Part shown: in pieces, positions 7,477-17,800 of the stretch
Position numbering within the stretch: position 1 is the stretch's first letter
Layout: each line of letters opens with the position of its first letter
DNA from: Bifidobacteriaceae bacterium
GTDB taxonomy: Bacteria; Actinomycetota; Actinomycetes; Actinomycetales; WQXJ01
DNA: 32,209 nucleotides
NCBI GenBank assembly: GCA_031278675.1
Contig: JAITJY010000082.1
Coordinates: 1-32,209 of the forward strand
Reading direction: 5' to 3'
The notes under the pieces: model-generated
Databases searched by the model: none
Told to the model about the DNA's origin: nothing
Seen by the model: only the letters and a program-made list of their open reading frames with translations
Position numbers and translations under genes: made by a program

Positions 7477-9579
7477 TCACTCGCCCCGGGTCTTCTTTAT
7501 GATCTCCTCAGCAACGCTTCGGGGAACTTCAGCATAGCTGTCGAACTGCATCGTGTAGACCGCCCGCCCCTGGGTCTTGGAGCGGAGGTCCCCGACATAG
7601 CCGAACATGGTCGACAGAGGCACCCTGGCACGCACCACCTTGACGCCAGTCGCGTCCTCCATCGACTGAATGTGTCCCCGCCGTGAATTCAGGTCGCCGA
7701 TCACTTCACCCATGTACTTCTCTGGGGTCCGCACTTCGACGTCCATGATTGGTTCCAGCAGGGCCGGGTCGGCGCGTCTGGCGCCCTCACGGAACACCAT
7801 TGAGCCAGCCGTCTTGAAGGCCAATTCCGAAGAGTCGACATCATGATACTGCCCATCTAGCAGCGTGGCCTTCAGGCCCACGACAGGGTAGCCCGCGAGC
7901 GGGCCAGAACTCATCGCGTCCAGAATGCCGGCTTCAACCGACGGGATGTATTCCCGGGGCACACGGCCACCGACCACCTTGTTGACGAATTCGAACGTCG
8001 CTTCGCCGTCCAACGGCAACGGCTCGAACGAAACCTCAACCTTGGCGTATTGCCCGGAACCGCCGGTCTGCTTTTTGTGGGTGTAATCCACCTTGTCCAC
8101 CTTGCGGCGGATGGTTTCCCGGTAGGCCACCTGCGGCTTGCCGATGTTCGCTACCACTTTGAACTCGCGCCGCATCCGGTCAACCAGCACATCGAGATGC
8201 AACTCGCCCATCCCCGCAATGATGGTCTGGCCGGTGTCCTCATTCAGCGAGACACGGAAGGTCGGGTCTTCCTCGGCCAATTTCTGGATAGCGGTGGACA
8301 GTTTCTCTTGGTCACTGCGTGAATTCGGCTCGATGGCGACCTGGATAACCGGCTCCGGGAACGTCATGGACTCCAGGATCACCGGGTGTGTCTGGTCGCA
8401 CAGCGTGTCGCCGGTCGTGGTGTCTTTCAACCCGACCACAGCGTAAATGTGGCCCGCCGTGATGTCCGGCACTGGGTTTTCTTTGTTGGAGTGCATCTGG
8501 AACAGCTTGCCGATCCGTTCCTTGCGCGCTTTGGTGGAGTTCAGCACCTGAGCGCCCTGCGCCACGTGACCGGAGTAAACCCGCACGTAAGTCAGCTTAC
8601 CATAGAACGGATGTGCCACAACTTTGAACGCCAACCCAGCGAACGGCTCCTTAGCCGACGGCTCACGCACAATCTCGCGGGATTCATCCTTCGTATCAAA
8701 CCCGATCATTGGCGGAACCTCAAGCGGCGAAGGCAAATAGTCAATCACCGCATCCAGCATCGGCTGGACGCCCTTATTCTTGAACGCCGAACCACAAAAC
8801 ACCGGGAAGACCTCACCGGCCACGGTCATAGACCGCAAACCAGCCCTGATTTCAGCATTGCTCAAAGTCCCGGTCTCAAGGTACTTCTCCAACAACTCAT
8901 CAGAGGCCTCGGCAACCGCCTCAATCATCGCGGCGCGGTACTCCCCGGCCTGCTCCACCAAGTCTTCCGGAATGGGCTCAATCTTGTAGTCTTCGCCTTT
9001 TTGGACCTCGCCGGCCCATGTCAAAGCACGCATCTCCAACAGGTCAACCACACCACGGAAGGTATTCTCGGCGCCGATCGGCAACTGCATCACCACAGGG
9101 CGCGCACCCAAGCGGTCCACAATGGTCTTGACCGTGAAAAAGAAGTCTGCCCCGAGTTTGTCCATCTTGTTGACGAAGCAAATCCGCGGCACATTGTACT
9201 TGTCCGCCTGACGCCAGACCGTCTCCGACTGGGGCTCTACCCCCTCTTTGCCGTCGAAAACGGCAACGGCGCCATCGAGCACCCGCAGCGAACGTTCCAC
9301 CTCCACGGTGAAATCAACGTGCCCGGGCGTGTCGATGATGTTGATCTGATGATCTTTCCAAAAGCACGTGGTCGCCGCAGAAGTGATCGTAATGCCGCGT
9401 TCTTGTTCTTGCTCCATCCAATCCATGGTGGAGGCGCCATCGTGCGTTTCGCCGATCTTGTAGTTAATCCCCGTGTAGAACAAGATGCGTTCGGTCACAG
9501 TGGTCTTGCCGGCATCAATGTGCGCCATGATGCCGATATTGCGGACCTGCTTCAGGTCAGTCAGCACGTCGAGTGCCAA
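7477..9579 (-). CDS. fusA: Elongation factor G
   Basis: A 700-residue EF-G, the GTPase that drives ribosomal translocation and, with ribosome recycling factor, recycling. G1 is AHIDAGKTT, G3 is DTPGH and G4 is NKMD. Domain IV is visible at about residues 480-600 (GGSGQYAKVEVSFEPLPLDG), and the C-terminal domain V ends with YAEVPRSVAEEIIKKTRGE. The start is TTG at 9579, preceded by AAGGA with a 7-nt gap; residues MALDVLTDLKQVRNIGIMAH fit the family start. It lies 66 nt after rpsG and upstream of tuf in the str operon. Confidence 0.98.
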   Translation of the reverse strand: MALDVLTDLKQVRNIGIMAHIDAGKTTVTERILFYTGINYKIGETHDGASTMDWMEQEQERGITITSAATTCFWKDHQINIIDTPGHVDFTVEVERSLRVLDGAVAVFDGKEGVEPQSETVWRQADKYNVPRICFVNKMDKLGADFFFTVKTIVDRLGARPVVMQLPIGAENTFRGVVDLLEMRALTWAGEVQKGEDYKIEPIPEDLVEQAGEYRAAMIEAVAEASDELLEKYLETGTLSNAEIRAGLRSMTVAGEVFPVFCGSAFKNKGVQPMLDAVIDYLPSPLEVPPMIGFDTKDESREIVREPSAKEPFAGLAFKVVAHPFYGKLTYVRVYSGHVAQGAQVLNSTKARKERIGKLFQMHSNKENPVPDITAGHIYAVVGLKDTTTGDTLCDQTHPVILESMTFPEPVIQVAIEPNSRSDQEKLSTAIQKLAEEDPTFRVSLNEDTGQTIIAGMGELHLDVLVDRMRREFKVVANIGKPQVAYRETIRRKVDKVDYTHKKQTGGSGQYAKVEVSFEPLPLDGEATFEFVNKVVGGRVPREYIPSVEAGILDAMSSGPLAGYPVVGLKATLLDGQYHDVDSSELAFKTAGSMVFREGARRADPALLEPIMDVEVRTPEKYMGEVIGDLNSRRGHIQSMEDATGVKVVRARVPLSTMFGYVGDLRSKTQGRAVYTMQFDSYAEVPRSVAEEIIKKTRGE

Positions 9580-9645
9580 AGGAGTGTCCTTATCTCTCTC
9601 ATCTGCGTCTTTGGGCGAGCGCGCGGCACGCCCACCGCCTGGCGG

Positions 9646-10116
9646 TTACCAGCGGTAGTGGGCGAAGGCGCGGTTGGCCTCCGCCATCTTGTGGGTGTCT
9701 TCGCGGCGCTTGACGGCGGCGCCTAGGCCATTGGAGGCGTCGATGATCTCGTTCATCAGCCGCAGCGTCATGGTCTTTTCCCGCCGCGCCCGCGAATATC
9801 CCACGAGCCAGCGCAGCGACAAGGTGGTGGCCCGGCCTGGCTTGACCTCGACGGGCACCTGGTAGGTGGCGCCGCCCACCCGCCGGGATTTGACTTCCAA
9901 CGACGGCCGGATGTTATCCAACGCGCGCTTCAAAACGGTTACTGCGTCCGTGTCGGTCTTTTCTGCGGCGCCACGCAAAGCGCCGTACACAATCCCCTCA
10001 GCAATTGTTTTCTTGCCGTCCAGCAGTACCTTGTTGACTAGCTGGGTCACCAACGGACTGCCGTAGACCGGGTCTTGTACCAGTGGGCGCTTGGGCGCCG
10101 GGCCCTTCCTGGGCAT
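9646..10116 (-). CDS. rpsG: 30S ribosomal protein S7
   Basis: A 156-residue uS7, the primary 16S rRNA binder that organises the head of the 30S subunit. The typical segments are MPRKGPAPKRP at the N-terminus, QLVNKVLLDGKK, the VGGATYQVPVEV motif, and the C-terminal EDTHKMAEANRAFAHYRW. The ATG start overlaps the rpsL stop by one base (TAATG), so translation is probably coupled to S12. Confidence 0.98.
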   Translation of the reverse strand: MPRKGPAPKRPLVQDPVYGSPLVTQLVNKVLLDGKKTIAEGIVYGALRGAAEKTDTDAVTVLKRALDNIRPSLEVKSRRVGGATYQVPVEVKPGRATTLSLRWLVGYSRARREKTMTLRLMNEIIDASNGLGAAVKRREDTHKMAEANRAFAHYRW

Positions 10117-10490
10117 TAGCTCTTCTCCTTCTTCGCGCCGTACCGTGACCGGGCTTGCTGGCGTCCGCGGACCCCTTGGGTGTCCAACGCGCCGCGCACA
10201 ATCTTGTACCGCACGCCGGGCAGGTCCCGCACGCGGCCGCCACGCACCAGCACAATCGAGTGTTCCTGCAGGTTGTGCCCCACCCCCGGGATATACGCCG
10301 TCACCTCCGTGCCGTTCGACAGCCTGACGCGCGCCACCTTACGCAGCGCCGAGTTCGGCTTTTTCGGAGTGGTGGTGTAAACGCGCGTGCAGACACCACG
10401 GCGTTGCGGGGATCCCTTCAAAGCAGGGGTCTTCGTTTTCCCTGCCTTGGCGGTCCGTCCCTTGCGGACCAACTGCTGGATAGTGGGCAC
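10116..10490 (-). CDS. rpsL: 30S ribosomal protein S12
   Basis: A 124-residue uS12 located at the decoding centre. The conserved loops are TPKKPNSALRKVARVRL and YIPGVGHNLQEHS, then RVRDLPGVRYKIVRG. The lysines in PKKPNSA, where streptomycin-resistance changes commonly occur, are the normal residues. The start is GTG at 10490 with GGAGAG just upstream. It is the first gene of the str operon; a good promoter lies about 90 nt upstream. Confidence 0.98.
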   Translation of the reverse strand: MPTIQQLVRKGRTAKAGKTKTPALKGSPQRRGVCTRVYTTTPKKPNSALRKVARVRLSNGTEVTAYIPGVGHNLQEHSIVLVRGGRVRDLPGVRYKIVRGALDTQGVRGRQQARSRYGAKKEKS

Positions 10491-10581
10491 TGGCTCTCCA
10501 TCTTGGTTTGGTTACGGAAAAGTGGTTTGAGTGCGCGCGAGCGCGCAACGGCGACCCGCTAAGGCGGGCACACGAGCAGTT

Positions 10582-10611
10582 AGCGTACATCCCCAGTTCA
10601 CGCCACGTCAA
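10582..10611 (-). promoter_or_regulatory. Promoter of rpsL-rpsG-fusA-tuf
   Basis: On the minus strand, -35 TTGACG (10606-10611) and -10 TACGCT (10582-10587) are separated by 18 bp, a good housekeeping-sigma match. The predicted transcript start is near 10575, giving an ~85-nt untranslated leader. That leader contains a CCCGC-CTTA-GCGGG hairpin and a GC-palindromic stretch (about 10530-10548). Confidence 0.7.
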
Positions 10612-10855
10612 AGCGGGAGGTAGTACGCCCGCCGCACGATGCCGTTTCCCCCGATCCGGGACCGCCCGCCGCCCAACGCACCCCCGGATAGGCTAACCGC
10701 CCGCCGATGCCGTGCCTGCCGTGAAGGGGACCGACCGCCGCCCAGCATGTGCCGGACGGCATCGGCCCATCGCCAAGCGCTAAGTCCCGAAGGACCGGGG
10801 CGGGGTCGCCGCCGACACCGCGCCGCCCCCGGGCAGCATCAGCGGCGCTTCGCCC
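10612..10855. other. Spacer between rpoC and the rpsL promoter
   Basis: No gene is supported. The spacer holds three copies of the dispersed CGATGCCGT motif: 10637-10645, 10705-10713, and an inverted copy at 10756-10764. The last two form a 10-bp inverted repeat, CCGATGCCGT / ACGGCATCGG (10704-10713 and 10756-10765). No classic T-tailed terminator follows rpoC, so readthrough into the str operon is possible. Confidence 0.6.
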
Positions 10856-13800
10856 CTACTCGGCGAAGTCGTCAAAGTCGAGTGCACCCAAGTCTTCGAG
10901 CAGGATGTCGTCGGTACCCAATGTGGGGTAGTCGACAATCTCCTCATAGCCGAAGGCCGGATACAGTTCGGCTTTTGCTTCTTCTGTTGGTTCCACCACG
11001 ACCGACCGGTAGCGCGGCAAACCGGTACCAGCCGGTATCAGTTTACCTATAATCACGTTCTCTTTCAGCCCCAGCAACGGATCCTGCTTGCCAGAAATCG
11101 CTGCTTCGGTCAAAACCCTGGTGGTTTCCTGGAAGGACGCAGCGGACAGCCAGGAATCAGTCGCCAAGGACGCCTTGGTGATACCCATCAACTCGGGGCG
11201 CCCCTGGGCGCCCTGACCGCCTTCTGCCAACACGCGCCGGTTCTCATCCTCGAACCGGTCACGGGCCACCAACTCGCCTGGCAGCAGGTTCGTGTCGTTC
11301 GGCTCAAGCACGGTCACGCGGCGCAGCATCTGCCGCACAATGACCTCAATATGCTTGTCGTGGATGTCCACGCCCTGAGAGCGGTAAACCTCCTGGACCT
11401 CATGCACCAGGTGTTCCTGAGTTTTCCGCGGCCCTTGGACGCGCAGGACCTTCTTCGGGTCCACAGCGCCCTGGGTGAGGGGCTGCCCCACTTCGACATG
11501 GTCGCCATCGGCCACCCGCAAACGCTGCCGCTTCGAGACCGTGTACGGATGCTCCAAGCCGTCCTGATCAGTGATGATGATCTGACGCAAGCGATCCGAA
11601 TCATCAATCTTGATCTTGCCGGAAGCTTCCGCGATCGGGGCCTCGCCCTTCGGGGTGCGCGCCTCGAACAACTCCTGGACGCGGGGCAAACCCTGCGTGA
11701 TGTCATCCGCAGCGGCCACACCGCCGGTGTGGAAGGTGCGCATCGTCAACTGAGTGCCAGGTTCGCCGATCGACTGAGCCGCAATAATCCCGACCGCCTC
11801 ACCGATATCAACCAGTTTCCCGGTCGCCAACGAACGGCCATAGCACATGGCACAAGTCCCGACTCGCGATTCGCAGGTCAGCACCGAACGCACCTTGACC
11901 TCGGTGACGCCCGCCGCGATCAGCGCATCGATCATCACATCGCCGGCATCCATCCCGACCTCCGCCAACACCTCACCGTCCGCGTTTTCCACGTCAGTGG
12001 CGAGCGTCCGCGCAAACACAGAAGTCTCCACCTTGGGGTGGCGCCGCACCTTGCCGTCCGCACTGACCTGCGAGATCGGCAAGACCAGCCCCCGTTCCGT
12101 CCCGCAGTCTTCCTCGCGCACAATCACGTCTTGCGACACATCCACCAAGCGCCGCGTCAAATACCCCGAGTCGGCTGTCCGCAGAGCAGTGTCCGCCAGG
12201 CCCTTGCGGGCACCGTGGGTCGCAATGAAGTACTCCACCACAGACAAGCCCTCGCGGTAGTTCGACTTGATTGGCCGCGGAATGATCTCACCCTTCGGGT
12301 CCGCCACCAGCCCACGCATACCCGCGATCTGGCGAACCTGCATCCAGTTGCCGCGCGCCCCCGAAGAAACCATCCGGTAGACGGTGTTGCGTTCAGGGAA
12401 GTTGGCCCGCATCGCCTCATCGACTTCGTCGGTCGCTTTGGTCCAGATCTCGATCAGTTCATGACGGCGTTCTTCGTCAGTGATCAGGCCCTCGTCATAC
12501 TGCTCCTGGACGGATTCGGCTTGCGCCTCATACCGGTTCAAGATGTCTTGTTTCGCGGCCGGAGCCACCACATCGCTGAAGCTGATCGTCACACCAGACC
12601 GCGTGGCCCAGTGGAACCCGGCCTCCTTCAATGCGTCCAGCGCAGCCGCCACCTCCACCTTGGGATACTTCTCCGCCAGATCATTGACGATAGAACTGAG
12701 CCCACTCTTATCCACCATCTCGTTGACATACGGATAGTCCACCGGCAACGCGTCGTTGAACAGCGCCCGGCCCAAAGTGGTTTCCAGATCCACCGATTCA
12801 GGACCAATATTCGGGTCTTCGGCACCCGGTTCCGCCGGACGGATATAGTCCGCGATCCGGATCGTGACCTTGGCACCCAAAGCCAACTCGCCGGCATCGT
12901 GCGCCATAATCGCCTCCGCCGGGGAGGCAAACCGGCGGCCCTCACCGGGCGTACCGTCAAGCTGGGTGGTCAAATGGTTGATCCCGATAATCATGTCCTG
13001 GGTTGGGATGGTCACCGGGCGGCCATCCGACGGCTTCAAAATGTTGTTCGAACTCAGCATCAAGATGCGAGCCTCAGCCTGCGCTTCAGCCGAAAGCGGC
13101 AGGTGGACCGCCATCTGGTCGCCGTCGAAGTCCGCGTTGAACGCGCCACACACCAGCGGATGCAGGTGGATCGCCTTGCCCTCGACCAGTTGCGGCTCGA
13201 ACGCCTGAATACCTAACCGGTGCAGCGTGGGCGCCCGGTTGAGCAGCACCGGGTGCTCCGTGATGACCTCTTCCAGCACGTCCCACACCACCGACTGCTG
13301 GCGTTCGACCATTTTTTTCGCATTCTTGATGTTCTGCGAATGCTGGAGTTCTACCAGCCGCTTCATCACGAACGGTTTGAACAACTCCAACGCCATTGCT
13401 TTAGGCAACCCGCACTGGTGCAGTTTCAGGGTTGGCCCAACCACAATCACAGACCGGCCCGAATAGTCCACCCGCTTACCCAACAGGTTCTGACGGAACC
13501 GGCCTTGCTTGCCTTTCAGCATGTCGCTGATCGACTTCAAAGGGCGGTTACCAGGACCGGTCACCGGGCGGCCGCGCCGGCCGTTGTCGAACAACGAATC
13601 GACCGCTTCTTGGAGCATCCGCTTCTCGTTGTTGACAATGATTTCTGGCGCACCCAGGTCCAACAGCCGCTTGAGCCGGTTATTCCGGTTGATCACACGG
13701 CGGTACAGGTCATTCAGGTCGGATGTGGCGAAACGGCCGCCATCCAACTGGACCATGGGACGCAGATCCGGCGGGATCACCGGGATGCAATCCAACACCA

Positions 13801-14734
13801 TGCCCTCCGGGCGGTTGTCGGTCTGAAGAAACGCATTAACCACCCGCAGGCGCTTGAGCGCCCGAATCTTGCGCTGACCCTTACCCGTTTTGATGATCTC
13901 GCGCAGAACTTGCGACTCTGTTTCTAGATCAAAAGTTTCCAACCGGCGCTGGATCGCGCCAGCACCCATCGCGCCTTTGAAATAGTTACCGAACCGGTCT
14001 TGCATAGCCCGGTAGAGCAGCTCATCGCCTTCGAGATCAGCGACCTTCAGGTTGGCGAACCGGTCCCAGATCGCATCCAGCCGATCCGTTTCCTTCTTCG
14101 CCCGGTCACGGATCGCCGCCAATTCACGCTTCGCGGAATTATCCACCTTGCGCGCCGCCGCCGCTTTCGCCCCAGCCGCCTCAAGTTCCTTCAAGTCGGC
14201 TTGGAGTTTGTTCAGGCGGGCATCCAGCGCCAGGTCGGCTTCCGTTTGGATCTTGGACTTTTCCAACTCGATCTGATTGTGCAACGAGTCGAAGTCCTCC
14301 GCGCGGCCCTCTTCGTCCACATCAGTGATCATGTAAGCAGCGAAGTAGATGACCTTCTCCAGGTCCTTCGGCGCCAAATCCAACAAATAGCCCAGACGTG
14401 ACGGCACACCCTTGAAGTACCAGATGTGCGTCACCGGCGCAGCCAACTCAATGTGGCCCATCCGTTCCCGGCGCACCTTGGAACGAGTCACTTCCACGCC
14501 ACACCGCTCGCAGATGATCCCCTTGAACCGGACACGCTTATACTTCCCGCAAGAGCACTCCCAGTCCCTGGTCGGCCCGAAGATCTTCTCGCAGAACAAG
14601 CCTTCCTTCTCCGGCTTGAGCGTGCGGTAGTTGATTGTCTCAGGCTTCTTGACCTCGCCATGCGACCAGCTACGGATGTCATCCGCCGTGGCCAAACCGA
14701 TCTTGATTCCGTCGAAGATGTTGACGTCCAGCAA
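10856..14734 (-). CDS. rpoC: DNA-directed RNA polymerase subunit beta'
   Basis: A 1292-residue, full-length beta' subunit. The N-terminal zinc site CSCGKYKRVRFKGIICERCG is near residues 60-78. The catalytic Mg-binding motif NADFDGDQMAVH is near residue 530-545. The second zinc cluster starts at CESRVGTCAMCYGRS, and the bridge-helix/trigger-loop region includes GNWMQVRQIAGMRGLV and GEAVGIIAAQSIGEPGTQLT. The start is TTG at 14734, with AAGGAAGGG upstream and a family-typical N-terminus (MLDVNIFDGIKIG). It follows rpoB after a 137-nt spacer that contains a perfect palindrome. Confidence 0.98.
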   Translation of the reverse strand: MLDVNIFDGIKIGLATADDIRSWSHGEVKKPETINYRTLKPEKEGLFCEKIFGPTRDWECSCGKYKRVRFKGIICERCGVEVTRSKVRRERMGHIELAAPVTHIWYFKGVPSRLGYLLDLAPKDLEKVIYFAAYMITDVDEEGRAEDFDSLHNQIELEKSKIQTEADLALDARLNKLQADLKELEAAGAKAAAARKVDNSAKRELAAIRDRAKKETDRLDAIWDRFANLKVADLEGDELLYRAMQDRFGNYFKGAMGAGAIQRRLETFDLETESQVLREIIKTGKGQRKIRALKRLRVVNAFLQTDNRPEGMVLDCIPVIPPDLRPMVQLDGGRFATSDLNDLYRRVINRNNRLKRLLDLGAPEIIVNNEKRMLQEAVDSLFDNGRRGRPVTGPGNRPLKSISDMLKGKQGRFRQNLLGKRVDYSGRSVIVVGPTLKLHQCGLPKAMALELFKPFVMKRLVELQHSQNIKNAKKMVERQQSVVWDVLEEVITEHPVLLNRAPTLHRLGIQAFEPQLVEGKAIHLHPLVCGAFNADFDGDQMAVHLPLSAEAQAEARILMLSSNNILKPSDGRPVTIPTQDMIIGINHLTTQLDGTPGEGRRFASPAEAIMAHDAGELALGAKVTIRIADYIRPAEPGAEDPNIGPESVDLETTLGRALFNDALPVDYPYVNEMVDKSGLSSIVNDLAEKYPKVEVAAALDALKEAGFHWATRSGVTISFSDVVAPAAKQDILNRYEAQAESVQEQYDEGLITDEERRHELIEIWTKATDEVDEAMRANFPERNTVYRMVSSGARGNWMQVRQIAGMRGLVADPKGEIIPRPIKSNYREGLSVVEYFIATHGARKGLADTALRTADSGYLTRRLVDVSQDVIVREEDCGTERGLVLPISQVSADGKVRRHPKVETSVFARTLATDVENADGEVLAEVGMDAGDVMIDALIAAGVTEVKVRSVLTCESRVGTCAMCYGRSLATGKLVDIGEAVGIIAAQSIGEPGTQLTMRTFHTGGVAAADDITQGLPRVQELFEARTPKGEAPIAEASGKIKIDDSDRLRQIIITDQDGLEHPYTVSKRQRLRVADGDHVEVGQPLTQGAVDPKKVLRVQGPRKTQEHLVHEVQEVYRSQGVDIHDKHIEVIVRQMLRRVTVLEPNDTNLLPGELVARDRFEDENRRVLAEGGQGAQGRPELMGITKASLATDSWLSAASFQETTRVLTEAAISGKQDPLLGLKENVIIGKLIPAGTGLPRYRSVVVEPTEEAKAELYPAFGYEEIVDYPTLGTDDILLEDLGALDFDDFAE

Positions 14735-14774
14735 GTCAGTCCCTTCCTTTATTAATACTTTCTAGTTTTGTGTG

Positions 14775-14796
14775 GGGGCGGCCCTAGGGCCGCCCC
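14775..14796. promoter_or_regulatory. Perfect 22-bp palindrome between rpoB and rpoC
   Basis: GGGGCGGCCCTAGGGCCGCCCC reads the same on both strands and would form a very stable RNA hairpin about 40 nt upstream of rpoC. On the minus strand it is followed by CCACACAAAACTAG rather than a T run, so it is not a standard intrinsic terminator. It may be a partial attenuator, a processing site or an mRNA-stability element setting the beta/beta' ratio. Confidence 0.6.
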
Positions 14797-14871
14797 TTCA
14801 GTCCAATCAACCCTCAGTCCAACCCGGCTGAGCCCAACTAGCCCCAGCCCAGGCGACCGGAGCCTCAGGGC

Positions 14872-17800
14872 TCAGATCTCGTCAATTGAGGACGCATCCG
14901 GACGGCGGGCCAAGTCAATCCCCAGCTCTTCAGCAGCCCGGTAGACCTCATCATCCGAGTCACGCATCTCAATCACCTCGCCGTCCGCCGACAACACATC
15001 CACATTCAGGCACAGCGACTTCATCTCCTGCATCAACACCCGGAACGATTCAGGTATGCCCGGTTCGTGGACGTTTTCACCCTTGACGATCGCCTCATAG
15101 ACCTTGACCCGGCCCACCACGTCATCAGACTTGATAGTCAACAACTCTTGTAGGGCATAAGCGGCACCATAGGCCTCCAACGCCCACACCTCCATCTCGC
15201 CGAACCGCTGACCACCGAACTGGGCCTTACCGCCCAGCGGCTGCTGCGTGATCATTGAATACGGACCAGTCGACCGGGCATGAATCTTGTCATCCACCAG
15301 GTGATGCAGTTTCAAGATATACATCTCCCCGACCGCCACCGGCTCCGGGAACGGCTCGCCGCTGCGGCCATCGAACAGCATCGCCTTGCCATCCTGATCC
15401 ACCAGCCGCTGGCCATCCCGGTTCGGGATAGTCGACGCCAGCAGACCGGTCAACTCGTCTTCACGGACGCCATCGAACACCGGCGTGGCGATCGGCTGGC
15501 CGGGCGGGGCCTCCAACACCGCCGGACCCAACCGGCGAGCCCACTCAGCAGACGTGTCTTCCACCTTCCAACCGCGCGACGCAATCCACCCCATGTGGAG
15601 TTCCAGCACCTGACCCACATTCATGCGGCCTGGCACACCCAGCGGGTTCAAGATCACATCAACCGGCGTGCCATCCTCCAAGAACGGCATGTCCTCGACC
15701 GGCAGAATCTTCGAGATCACACCCTTATTGCCGTGACGGCCCGCCAGCTTGTCGCCGTCCGTGATCTTACGCCGCTGCGCAATGTGGACCCGCACCACCT
15801 GGTTGACGCCGGGGGCCAGCTCGTCGCCATCGTCCTTGGAGAACTCCCGCACCCCAATCACCGTGCCGGACTCACCGTGCGGCACCTTCAGGGACGTGTC
15901 ACGGACCTCCTTGACCTTCTCGCCGAAGATCGCGCGGAGCAACCGCTCCTCCGGAGTCAACTCCGTCTCACCCTTCGGGGTGACCTTGCCGACCAGCACA
16001 TCACCCGCCTGGACCTCCGCACCAATCCGGATAATCCCGCGTTCATCCAGGTCAGCGAGAGATTCCTCCGGGGCGTTCGGGATGTCCCGGGTGATTTCCT
16101 CAGCACCCAACTTGGTGTCGCGGGCATCTACTTCGTGTTCTTCGATATGGATTGAGCTGAGGATGTCATCTTGGACCAGACGCTGCGACAAGATGATCGC
16201 ATCCTCATAGTTGTGGCCCTCCCAACTCATGAACGCCACCAGCAAGTTGCGGCCCAACGCCAATTCGCCCTGGTCCGTCGATGGACCATCCGCCAGCACT
16301 TGGCCAGCTTTGATCTCATCGCCTTCATCCACCACAACCCGCTGGTTATAGCTGGTGCCCTGGTTGGAACGTTGGAACTTGGCGACCCGGTAGACCCGTT
16401 CGGAGCCGTCCACACCATCCACGGTGATCGCATCCGCGCTGACCTCCCGGACAATGCCGTCCTTGTCAGCGATGATCACGTCGCCCGCATCAATCGCCGC
16501 CCGCAACTCCATGCCGGTGCCCACCAGCGGCGTTTCGGAGCGGACCAGCGGCACAGCCTGGCGCTGCATGTTGGCGCCCATCAACGCGCGGTTGGCGTCA
16601 TCATGCTCCAAGAACGGAATCATGGCGGTACCCACCGACACCATTTGGCGCGGCGAAACATCCATGTAGGACACATCCGAGGCGTGCACATACTCCACTT
16701 CGCCGCCGCGGGTGCGGGCCAAGACGCGCTCCTCGACAAACGTGCCGTCCGCCTCTAGGGGGGCGTTGGCTTGCGCTATGACGTAACGGTCTTCGTCATC
16801 GGCCGTCAAGTAGCGGACTTCGTCCGTCACCCGACCCGCCGTCACCACCCGGTACGGGGTTTCGATAAACCCGTACGGGTTGATCCGCCCATACGTCGCC
16901 AGCGAACCGATCAGCCCAATGTTGGGACCCTCAGGAGTCTCAATGGGGCACATCCGGCCGTAGTGCGAGGGGTGAACGTCCCGGACTTCCATGCCGGCCC
17001 TATCCCGGCTCAGCCCGCCTGGGCCCAGCGCCGAGAGGCGCCGCTTGTGCGTCAGACCGGCCAACGGGTTGTTTTGATCCATGAACTGGGATAGCTGAGA
17101 CGTGCCGAAGAACTCTTTGATCGCGGCCACCACTGGGCGGATGTTGATCAGGGTCTGCGGTGTGATCGCCTCCACGTCCTGGGTGGTCATGCGTTCCCGC
17201 ACCACCCGCTCCATCCTGGACAACCCAGTCCTGACCTGATTTTGGATCAGTTCGCCGACCGCCCGGATGCGCCGGTTACCGAAGTGATCAATGTCATCGG
17301 TTTCCACCCGCACCGTGTTCGCTTCTCCGGCCAGTTCTTGGTCACCGGCGTGGAGCGCCGCCAGATACTTGATGGTGGCGATGATGTCTTCGACCCGCAA
17401 CGTGGATGACTTGGTGGCGGGGTCCAACCCGAGTTTGCGGTTGACCTTGTAGCGCCCCACCTTGGCCAAGTCGTACCGCTTCGAGTTCAGGTAGAACGTG
17501 TCCAGCAGGTTGCGGCCGGCTTCGACTGTGGGCGGTTCGCCCGGCCGGATCTTCCGGTAGATGTCAACCAGTGCTAGCTGCTGGATTTTCTCTTTGATCT
17601 CATCTGGGACCGTCAGGTTCTTGACCTCGTTGGATTCGGCCGAGATGTTGTCCCGCGCCAGTGTCTCCAAGACCGCTGGGAAATCCTTGAACGCGACCTT
17701 GATCTCTTCTTCCGTGACACCCAGTGCCTTGAGGAAGATGGTCACCGACTGCTTACGTTTGCGGTCGATCCGCACGCCTACCGTGTCGCGTTTGTCGATC

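Noticed and set aside
10856..10950. Terminator just after rpoC
   Set aside because: GC-rich hairpins are possible but none is followed by a T run, so I did not call one.
11351..13216. A 621-codon open frame antisense to rpoC, and similar long antisense frames over cimA, rpoB, fusA and pilB
   Set aside because: They are shadows of high-GC coding sequence: composition follows codon positions of the sense gene, there is no family match and no ribosome site. The sense genes are certain.
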